This document shows, piece after piece, positions 55,040-64,000 of a stretch of DNA of 64,000 nt. Every line of letters begins with the position of its first letter. Position 1 is the first letter of the stretch. The stretch spans positions 59,887,001 to 59,951,000 of the forward strand of contig CM075346.1 in assembly GCA_037693485.1 (NCBI GenBank), written 5' to 3'. Under the pieces are notes generated by a model, which made no database searches, was not told the DNA's origin, and saw nothing but the letters and a program-made list of their open reading frames with translations. The position numbers and the translations under genes are program-made. The DNA is from Kitagawia praeruptora. Its lineage: Eukaryota > Streptophyta > Magnoliopsida > Apiales > Apiaceae.

Positions 55040-58000
55040 TGTAAGAACCCTAATTTTTGCAATATTTTCCTTTATTTAATATCATGTGGCATTGTCAATT
55101 TGGAACCTTTCTAGTCATCCCTGTTGTTTAATGGAATTGATTGTCTGAGAAACTATGTTGTTGCATTAACTATGTAAGATAAAAAGAAGATTGTTGAGAG
55201 CAAGAATCTTATTGTTGGTAAGATTTATAAAAACTTGGGATTTGAGAATGATTAGAGTATTAAAAGATTTATTAAGGATTATGACAAGGAATTATGGACA
55301 CTCGAGGAATTTACACAATTAAGTACTTAAGGAATTATAGGGGAAATCTCTACGCGACAAAATATTATTACGGGAGATTAATTAAGATACGATACGAATT
55401 AAAGATTAAGTGACAAGCATTGGTGGAAGAATAATGATACAAGGAGTATGCAACCAAGTAGTTAGGAAAAGCAAACTAGTTAAACCAAATGGCAAGAGGA
55501 ATAGTAAATAGTTGCATTTCTTTTTCCAAGGAGGGGACAAGAGTACAAGAGGCCATACCTAGGTTGTACCATGCATATACTTACACTAATATGTATCACC
55601 ACTACTACTTTACAATCATTCAACCACACAAAAATCAAAACACTTCTCCCCCCCCCCCTTGAAGGAAGCTCTCGGCCAAGACCAAAAAGGAGGAGAAAAA
55701 TTTCTTCTTCCTCCATTTCTCCTCACTCATAATTCAAGGCATAATTCCTAGGCTCTCTACATCATCTAAGAAAGGTATACTAAGAGTTTCAAGCCCTTTC
55801 ATCCATTAACTTTCAAGATATTAATTGTTAAAGATATTGTGAATAGTAACCATGCTAAGTTTTCTTATAGATCTTGGATTATAAGGATAGTAGGAGCTTA
55901 TTCAAGGTGTTCTTGAGTTTTGTAAGGCTTACCCAAGGCTCCTAGGTACTCAAGAAGGTATAAAAATCATAACCCCTCTTGGCCATGTAGTGTTTATGAT
56001 GTTCAATGATAGATCCATGTATATTTGTGTTAATCTTGGATGTTCAAGTGATGGATGATATAGATCTTGAGTTTAAGTGTTGTGATTGTGATTTTTATGA
56101 TTGTGGTTAGTATATGTATCTCCTTGAATGTTATAAAGCATGAACTAGGTGACTTAGATGTTGGTTGTGTTGTGGAAGTAAGAATCTTGGTTGATTTAAG
56201 TGAAACAAGCATGCTGAGTTTTTCCAGGAGCATTGACCTGTCTTGTAAGATGATTTTGAACCCCCAAATCTTGTCCCCTGAGGTCCTACCATATATTGTT
56301 GGAAAGGTATTTGAATGTAGTTTCTGGAAATATAAGGTTCATGACTAGGTGATATATAGATTTTAAGTTATGGCCAGAGAAGTAAATTTTGTTTCTGGAT
56401 TCCGGACTGCACTAAGTGACCCCCTTGGGAACCTTGTTTAAAACCCTAAAAATTTATGTGGGATCATGGAAAAATTAGAGAAGCTACTAAATGCAGTGGG
56501 GAAGGCTACTCAAAAAGAATTGGATTAAAATATGAATTTTTCAATTTTATAAAAATGCTAGAGTAAAATTCGCACAAGGGAAAAAGTCCTTAAGTGGAAT
56601 ATAATTCTAGGGGTAATGGTCATGACTCGGATATGGTAACTAAATTAAGTCGAATAAGTGACGAGCGTAATCGAGTGGTGACATGAACCTATAGTGGGGC
56701 TAGAGTGTCATAAGACGAAGTCATTAAGTTAATTTCGTACCCCCCTAAAACCCCGTAATTAAAGAGATATTGTTAAGGTACTAACGAGCGGTTATTGTTT
56801 ATGTATAGATCGTTCCACTCCGCACGCTCGACCACCCCAACCAAACCAAGGCAAGTTTACTTTTCAAAACTTATACATATACAAGGACTTTCACTGTTGT
56901 GTTTGTAGTTTTCAATCATATCAAATGTGATGTTTATCGAAGTATTGATGCAATTGAGATTGTATAAGTACATATATGTTGTACCCCTTGAACTTAGATT
57001 AAAATGTTTTCTTCGGACAACGACTCTAGCAATAGAGGTCGTAGCGGTCCGTATATACTATTGACCGGGGAGCGGTATATTATTATATCTTCATTAAATT
57101 GCGAAAACCCGAAGGGTCATTCGGGGAGTGTCGTATACTCAAGTAATTATTTTTATATCTTCGTAAATACTCGAAACCCTATCTTGGATTAAAAGTTTAT
57201 TTTATTAAATAATTATTTTATTAATTATTAATATTAAATCTTAAAATATCATTTATTAATTATTGTTCATTATTTTAAAGACAAAGCTAATCCAAGATAC
57301 CTTTAGCACTTTCAAACTCGAACTTTTTTCGAATTCAAAACATTTTCGAAAACCCCCGGTCAGGTTTGTTTCTTGCATGATTTCAAGAATCATCGGTCGA
57401 CTGATGTCGGACCTCAATTAATCTATTTTCAATCAAAATCAAGTTTTTAAAAGAAAAAGAAAAAGGGACTCTGGCAGGTGTGGGAACCGTTGACGAACAA
57501 TTCCCGAGATGTGTAAGCGGCCGTGAGCCAGGCGGTCCATCAATTATTATTCCGGTCCAGGTGTTGCCGAAGGATGATTACAGATGTAGTTTTCATCGAG
57601 GGTGATTACGGATGTAGTTTTCACCCGGGGATAGTTACGGATGTAGTTTCTATCCTTCTACCGGTAGAGAAGACCCGCGGATTATTGGACTCGGATGTGG
57701 CGACTGATCATCGTCAATCCCTGTCAGGTTTTATGTTTTCTTTAAGTCCCATTCCTCCATTTTGGAAAAATGCTTTGACAACTGCTTCTTAGGCTTTTGT
57801 GCCAAGTTGCTGATAGTATTCTATTTTAATGAGAAAGATGTTGACTCAATGCAGTATCTAGAACTGCAAGGTTATTTTGAAAACAAGGGCGCGTATTGGT
57901 GCACCTTCGAAATTTATCAACAATGACAAGTGATTTTATAACTGATTGATACAAACGGGTTTAATGACTGCTCAACATATGAAATGTTATATTGCTTATC

Positions 58001-58511
58001 TTATACATACATTTCTTGCTGAGCTATAGTTGCTCACTCTTGCTTGTTTTCAAATTTTACAAACAAAACAGCTAAGAGAAATGGCAAGACCCTGTCAGAC
58101 TGTTCGAAAGCAGGTGACTAGACCCTAGGCTGCAGTTGAGATTCCACCGGTAGGCCCCATTAGCCGGATTGGTTGGCAACTTTTGTTAGTACGTTTTATT
58201 TATAAGTATGACCTGTGCAAGGCAGTGTACCGTAACAAACTTTCAAGCCGCCAACTTCGCTTCATATCGAAGTGTTGCTGGTAGCATAAATGCTATTTAA
58301 TTCGGTCTGTAATAACTCTGAAACTTTTACTTTTGCTTAATCAAGTGTATGACGTTTCTGAGACTCTAACCTGTGTGTGTGTGCGGTGTGAGTTTTATTG
58401 TGGGGTCGATGGCTGTTTTATATATATATTATGTGCAAGAACAAGTATGTTATTAATGGAAAATGGACCGTGAGCGCCTAGATCTCCGACCCTGGATCTG
58501 GGGGCGTCACA
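55040..58511 (+). repeat. 3' LTR of the Tekay-like element (3472 bp)
   Basis: Same ends as the 5' LTR. It lacks about 20 bp near 55447 that the 5' copy has at 45577-45596. The hairpin is at 57569-57658 with both arms unchanged. Followed by the TCATT TSD and the resumed Sirevirus ORF. Confidence 0.92.
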
Positions 58512-58516
58512 TCATT

Positions 58517-59938
58517 GATTTTTAGTGGTGGCAGTACTGTTCTTTTAGACTTTTGAGTCTTCTTTAATTGCTCCAACGCTTCTTTAGTTAACAACACTGC
58601 CTCACCATCTATTTCTCCTTCAATCAAATCACCAACTCCAGCTGACTTCAGTTCTTCACCAAAGTTTCTTTCTTCTACTTCTTGCTCCTCACTTCTACCT
58701 TCATTTTCACCACCTTGCACTTGCTCCCCCTCACTTCTTGACTCCCCCTCACCTGCAGCTCCACCTTGTTTCTCCTTCTCTACTAGATTTGCTTTATTCT
58801 GATCATCTCCCACTTGTTCCTTATTCTGATCTACTACCACTCTCTCCCCCTTAGTTGAGTTGGCAACACCAAGGGTAACAGAGAATGACAGAAGAGTTTG
58901 TTGAATCTCAACAAAACCAGCAGCTACCATAGTGGACAGAGCATCAAGTTTAGCTTCCTTGGATGCACATCTGCCCTCAAGGGATTTCAACCTTGATTTA
59001 GCTTGTTTAGAAGGACCACCAGATCTCAACCTTTTTGATGACAAAGGAAGTGACTAGGGCAAGGAGGCTGTAGGGTTTCTCACACTCTCATTTTTTTTCT
59101 GAGTAATCTCATCACTCCTCACAGAATGACTCTCAAGGCCTAGTGCCTTGTGTGTGGGGTTCCCTCAATTTCACTCTGGACATGCTCAAGTCCCTCACCT
59201 TTTGCCAGCTCATTTGGCTGCCTCTCATTTTATGCCCACCTCTCTTTTCTTTTATCTCTCTTTTTCTTTTCACTCTCTCACTCATCCTAGATGCATGGGT
59301 ATGAGTAGTACTTGCATGCATTTTAGTTGAAGAAGTAGAAAGTTTAGATTGTACCTTTATAGCAGAGATAGTTATTTGATCATCTTTTGAAGCATCTTCA
59401 ACAGTTACTGAATCTTGATCAAGCAGTGTAGAGGTGACATCATCTTTATCCAAAATGTTACTGTCCACAGGTGGATTGACAAAAACTTTTGTGGTGTCTT
59501 TGACAGCAGCTGAGGCTGTGACAGCCACTTCCTTAAGGTCAGTTGCTTTTTGGAGTTCGACCAAGATGTTGGCTGTTTCATTTTCTGGCAGAGTACCATC
59601 TTGATCTAGCTCAGTGTTTGAGGGAGTGGTATCCATTTCACTTTGAGAAATGGGTTCTTGTGGACCACTTGATGGGGGGCTCATCCATGACTTGAGATGG
59701 ATGATCAAAACCTTAAGGGTTGGGACTGTCCTCCTCTCTAGGTTGTTGAGAAGAAACAATTGATGGATTAGAGAATAAAGAAGATGATGGTATAGAAGAG
59801 ATTTTGACTGTTCCACAGGGGCAACTTGTTGATAATCAAGAGTAGAAGTTTCATGACCCTTGCTGTGCCCTAACTCAGTGTGCATTTCTGCAAGTGTAGG
59901 CTCCTCATGATTGAGTACATGAGGTTGTGCAGACTCTT
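58517..59938 (-). pseudogene. Sirevirus env-like/accessory ORF, N-terminal part (interrupted)
   Basis: Minus strand, entering at 59938 from under the second gypsy LTR: Ser/Thr/Asp-rich sequence (KESAQPHVLNHEE, NTELDQDGTLPENETANILV) with frameshifts to 59133, then a frame with TAG at 59056-59054 followed by SSKRLRSGGPSKQAKSRLKS, a helical LEGRCASKEAKLDALSTMVA and an acidic Glu/Gly-rich stretch up to LPPLKIND at 58517. It joins in orientation to 45171 across the Tekay-like element. No catalytic motif seen. Relation to env is by position only. Confidence 0.6.
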
Positions 59939-62560
59939 TGTAATAACCCGAATTTTCAGAAAATGATTTTATTATTATTTTAAGAATATTAATGTTTTCC
60001 TAAAATGAGGAGGAAATTTTTATTTTATTTTATTGTTCATTATCCAGTTCAAGGAATTTCAAAAACGAATTATTTAATTATTGTCTGGTTCAGAGTAATT
60101 ATGAACTATATTATGTGATTATTGTTGGAAGGTGGAATATATGTGAAGTTGTGTTTATGTGTTTATATGATGATTTGTGTGAGTTGTGAAGGTTGATGTA
60201 TTTTATTTATATTTTTGAGGATTTAAATATATTTAAATCATGCATTTTGATCCTCTGTTAATTTTATAAAATTATCGGAGGAATTAAAGGTATGATTGGG
60301 TGTTAACTATTTATGTGTATATGTGTTAAGTGAATTAATTCGAGGGTAATTGTTGTCTCGAGGATTTATGTGCTAAGTGATTTAATTCAAGGATTTATGT
60401 GTTTCGGGGATTAAATACGTTTTGAGGATTATTTATAAACTTAGTTTTGTCATAAAATGACATTAGTATTATAATTGTATATGTTAAGTGAAGTTGACTA
60501 AATGTGTTATATGCATTAATTGGTATTTGAGTAGTCAGCTATAGGGATAACAACTATAGTACGACTTTAAGTGACTCAGTGGTAATTCTGAATTGTGCCT
60601 ACTCGAGATACGAGGTTGGACTGACGCGTGATCGTAACTATTTCGGTACCATTAGGGCGTGATCAAGTGGAGCAACGTGTATCAAAAAGGAAGGATCGAG
60701 GCATCGTGTAAAGTTCATGAAACTACTTGGACGAAACGCCAAGGATTTATTCGCGCTGTTCTGTCGGGTGCTAAGGACCAGAGGCAAGTTTATTTATACA
60801 TACTCTATCGTTCAGAGTATATTTATTTTGAAATATATGAAATGTGTGGAATAAGACTTCAGTCCATATTTGCAAGATCCTTCTATCCCTACTTTGAAAA
60901 TTATTTATCCTCGGAATAAAAATGATATTATGGAATATATATATGTGATGCTATTGTTGCTATGTTGCAAAGAAATTATTTCCTTGATTTTGGGAAACTA
61001 AAGAAAGATGGATATGATTTATGAAATATGAATATAGAGATGATTACGAATGGAGCGAATATGCTCTATGGTAAAAGAGATATGAAAGAGAATGGTATCA
61101 GTTGTTATCTAGGGTTATATGGTTTATAATACTATATTAAAAATATTCTTTTTAGTGTTAGTGGTTTAATAAATATTATTTGATTATTATTTACTACTCT
61201 TAAAATAGACGGAATATTTTGTGAATATAAAAGCATATTTGAATTCTTGAATATAAAAGAGATGTCTGAATCATAATCAAAGTATTATGTTATATACATA
61301 TTTTATAGAAATAATGTGCGAGAATGGAAATGAGATGAGTGAATGATATATGGAAATGAAAGCGAGAAAATGGAAATGTGGAATGATATTTTGTAAATAG
61401 AATAACGATTTGACAAAAAGGGGGATAGCAACAAAAAGCGTAGGAGGTTGTGTGCTGCACAGTCCAGCAATCAATATTTTAGTTCGGCCCAAGAGTTGCC
61501 GAAGGAGGATGTAGTGGTGTACCTTCCTCCTTCTACCGGTAGTAAAAAGGGACGGGTACGGAGGATGACTGATCATCGTGCCTCACGTATTCGGCAACAG
61601 TGAAAATCCCCAAAACTTAAAAGAAAGAATTGATAATGGTTTTCAGAGTCGTGTACTGAAAAAGGAAAATGGTATGAAATGATGGAATTGTTTTACAGTA
61701 AGAAGAGAAACTGATTTTATATTACTTTTACATACAATTGTTGTATAAAAGGAAATGGAAAGGTTATATTGAGAGCTTGATTTTAAATGTTATATTACCT
61801 TGAGGTATTATACTAGGATGATGTATTGATTATTATCTTGTTATAGAAGAGAACTGATGTTATATTATCAATAAGTAAGTGATTTCATATTGAATAACCA
61901 GCAAGCTTATGTTGGTGTACTACTGCACAAACAAGATGTGGCTATTTAATTAGTTTGTAACGACACCTTTTATATTATATTGGTACAGTGTTCAGTTGAT
62001 ATTGTTTTCAAACATTATACTTTCCCTATAGAATTTCGTGGTTATAAATGTTTCAAGAATGATATTAAGTATCGGTTGAATGTTGGAAACCCATACACCT
62101 GATGGGATATTTTGTTAAACTCTAGTAATAGCTTGCTTAGCAATTCTTTCGCTCATACTTGCTTGTTTTCAAATATTAACTTTTCAGTGGAAGGTAGCCG
62201 GACGAGGTTATCTGCATGGCTTAGATGAAGCGAGCAGTGTGCCTTATGAAGACGATATGATCTAGAAAGTTTATATCTGGAGTAAGTTATATGTAAGTAT
62301 ATTGATGTGTAATATATATGTTACTTTGCATAATATAGTACTAGTTGCTGGTGTACTTCTCAACGAAGTTATACTAGTAGTAAGAAGTTGATTCTTGTTT
62401 CTAGCCCTATAACCTAAAAGATGCTTGGTGGTTGGGGTCTCAATGTTGTAACTTAATTATTAATGACTACAGATGGTTTAATGTGGTTAAGCAGGTGATT
62501 TGTTATTAAGGATTTCCGCGTGACGACCAAATCCCTGACCCCGGATTTGGGGGCGTTACA
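59939..62560 (+). repeat. 5' LTR of the second gypsy element (2622 bp)
   Basis: TG...CA, ending directly before GAG and a perfect PBS. The ORF at 60659-60919 shows no motif. Confidence 0.78.
61501..61533 (+). other. LTR hairpin with GAAGGAGG/CCTCCTTC arms
   Basis: Arms at 61501-61508 and 61526-61533, preceded by GTTGCC and followed by TACCGGTAG and GACTGATCATCG, the same flanks as in the Tekay-like LTR, but the loop is short and the third and later pairs differ. Confidence 0.5.
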
Positions 62561-62563
62561 GAG

Positions 62564-62575
62564 TGGTATCAGAGC
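62564..62575 (+). other. Primer-binding site, initiator tRNA-Met type
   Basis: TGGTATCAGAGC, perfect, three bases after the LTR. Confidence 0.88.
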
Positions 62576-64000
62576 TGAGGTTATAGTAAACTAGAAACGA
62601 GAGTGAGTAGGAGTGTGTATAGTTATTTGAGAACGTCAGAGCTCATGTAGAGTTCATGTTGGACTACCGGGTGTAGTGCCAATGATTAAGTTAAGATTTG
62701 AATGCTATGTTGAAGGATATTTTGAGATAAAACTCCCTGCGATTATTATTGTCGATGATTGAATCCTTAGTGACTATTACAAGTCGACGATGACGTAAGT
62801 TATCAAGCACCTTAGGGTGTGCATGGAAAAGAACAGCTCTTGGAACGAACGATTATCCGTCAGAGGAGCCGACATAAAAGGCATCCGTGGAGACCTTGGC
62901 AATATCCCCATTGGTGAATCTTTATGATTACCTCCCCAATCTATGAATTATTTGACATCTCTCTAAGAGAGAATTGTGATAAAGGATATATTTCCTCTTC
63001 GAAATTATTTTTCTATATACTTGTGTTAAGTCATATTTGGTTTCAATTATGCCAAGGGCTTTCATTATACTTACCTTCAGGTTTTTGAAGCCCTATCAAA
63101 TGATATTATGTCAAACTTCAACTTTTCTTCAATAGTGGATAATTCAGCGGTGATATAGCACCACTTGCTTGTTGAATACCAGTATCTTTCTGGTTATCCT
63201 TTTCTTTGGAAATCGCGCCTTGGAAATTGTTCGATTTTAATCCAAGGTGTCCCTTTGATAATTAATTGTCAAAAGATGATTATTATTGACTTGACTTTGA
63301 ATTTCTTTCATAATTCTCAACTTCCACTGAGACGAACAACCCTATACATATAGGGGCCACAAGGACTATCTGTCTGTGTGATAGAAGTCTGATGGGACGC
63401 CATCACTTGTGAGTTGTGAAATACAAGAAGGCTAATTACCTTTAGTAATGTCTTAACTGAGACACGCAACGTGAGTTCTTATGATCATATCGATCTCTCA
63501 GTAAATTCTCTTATTTCCAATAAGGTTTGTTTCAAAACTCATAATCCTATGGTCACCAGTGGGTGACATTTGTCTTAATATGACAGCTATCTTTTTCAAA
63601 GCTTCATGATTCTTGTTATCTATAATGAATTTCAAGGGGATGCCAACCAGGTCGGTCAAGTCGAAATTCGCTGATAGAAATTAGATTCGAGCGGAATCGC
63701 TAAGAGCAGGAGCGAATCCCAAAACGAATATAATATCAGTGGCGTATCGATAGAATTAGTTCGCTCTCTCTCAAGGATGTTATGATTAATGTAATGAGTG
63801 CAATCTCTCTCAAGAGTGTTATGTTAAGGGGATCAGTGAACTCTCTCTCAAGGATAGTATGATAATGAAAGATGGTCAAGATATATATGTGTGAAAGGAA
63901 TAGTGATGGGGTTGTGAGACTCCAGTGATAACTGTGTCAAGTATGGATTCTATGATTGAATTAAGGTTTCGGAGGAGTTGTTTACGAAGGGACACTATCT
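62576..64000 (+). other. Leader of the second gypsy element, no coding seen
   Basis: More than 1.4 kb without an ORF of note. Near the right edge, GAACTCTCTCTCAAGGAT-type units recur three times at ~50-bp spacing (63758-63860). Gag is presumably further right. Confidence 0.5.

Larger units (their letters stand above)
45172..58511 (+). mobile_element. Tekay/Del-like Ty3/gypsy chromovirus, complete structure, broken coding
   Basis: 13,340 bp with 3.5-kb LTRs and a perfect 5-bp TSD TCATT (45167-45171 and 58512-58516). Inside: degraded PBS, an extra ORF, gag, protease, RT, RNase H, integrase, chromodomain and PPT. Very long LTRs and a C-terminal chromodomain fit the Tekay (Del) clade. By eye the LTRs differ by roughly 40 substitutions plus one ~20-bp deletion, so the insertion is recent on the scale of this region. 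Coding damage: TAG at 51124 and 54539, a deletion/frameshift near 53330 and a frameshift in the extra ORF. Confidence 0.92.
41030..59938 (-). mobile_element. Sirevirus-like Ty1/copia element, copy 2, 3' part, split by a gypsy element
   Basis: The minus-strand 3' LTR (42625-41030) is preceded by a PPT and a long accessory/env-like ORF. The ORF is broken at 45171 by the Tekay-like element (TSD TCATT), resumes at 58517, and is cut again at 59938 by a second gypsy LTR. Gag and pol would lie beyond that second insertion, outside the window. C-rich LTR end, LTR length (~1.06 kb without its MITE) and a post-pol ORF all fit Sireviruses. Confidence 0.75.
59939..64000 (+). mobile_element. Second Ty3/gypsy element (5' LTR and leader), runs off the right edge
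   Basis: LTR 59939-62560, PBS at 62564 and about 1.4 kb of leader. LTR ends TGTAATAACCCG and GGGGGCGTTACA resemble those of the Tekay-like element, as does the hairpin region, so a related chromovirus is likely. No gag appears before the window ends. It interrupts the env-like ORF of Sirevirus-like copy 2. Confidence 0.75.

Noticed and set aside
61277..61576. 99-codon minus-strand ORF in the second gypsy LTR
   Set aside because: Inside the LTR, opposite strand, no motif; overlaps the hairpin.

Overview
The window is nuclear DNA of a flowering plant, most likely a eudicot. The evidence is intron-bearing plant genes (a five-exon GDSL esterase/lipase and the plant form of eIF4B), a nuclear tRNA-Arg gene, and a dense load of plant transposon lineages: Sirevirus-like and Ale/Retrofit-like Ty1/copia, Tekay-like and Athila/Tat-like Ty3/gypsy, an RTE-type LINE, a CTAG-ended Helitron, Stowaway and hAT MITEs, and long-inverted-repeat foldback elements. 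I cannot name the species. No bacterial, CRISPR or operon structure is present.

Layout, left to right. 1-6215: a minus-strand Sirevirus-like copia element (LTR, PBS, gag, start of pol), cut at 1850/1851 by a minus-strand Athila/Tat-like gypsy element whose interior runs off the left edge. 6329-8820: a non-autonomous Helitron carrying a Stowaway MITE and a hAT MITE, both with intact target-site duplications (TSDs). 9273-9902: a foldback MITE. 10264-19337: the GDSL lipase gene on the minus strand; its third intron holds a whole Ale-like copia element (11188-18137), which itself contains a small LTR element with its own 217-codon ORF (14685-16428). 19854-19926: tRNA-Arg(ACG). 20817-21987: a long-TIR MULE-like element. 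22238-28852: eIF4B on the minus strand, with a 5-kb intron full of repeats. 29051-30605: a 5'-truncated LINE with a perfect 17-bp TSD, inserted about 180 bp upstream of the eIF4B start codon. 30.6-41.0 kb: AT-rich DNA with a decayed copia gag, another Stowaway MITE, a doubtful 198-codon ORF, a ~570-bp tandem duplication and a foldback MITE. 41030-59938: a second minus-strand Sirevirus-like element (3' LTR plus a long env-like/accessory ORF), split by a 13.3-kb Tekay-like gypsy element with 3.5-kb LTRs (45172-58511) and cut again at 59939 by a second gypsy element whose 2.6-kb LTR and leader reach the right edge.

Only three features look like working host genes: the GDSL lipase (all five exons join in frame to 385 codons with complete catalytic motifs), eIF4B (540 codons) and the tRNA. 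The retroelement ORFs are broken by stops, frameshifts and deletions. Most in-frame stops are TAG, consistent with C-to-T change at CAG codons, the CHG context methylated in silenced plant transposons.

The most interesting signals are: a hairpin with apparent covariation shared by the LTRs of two otherwise diverged gypsy families; an extra acidic/basic ORF ahead of gag in the Tekay-like element; the ORF of the small LTR element nested in RT; the interrupted Sirevirus env-like ORF; and arrays of family-specific short motifs in both Sirevirus LTRs.
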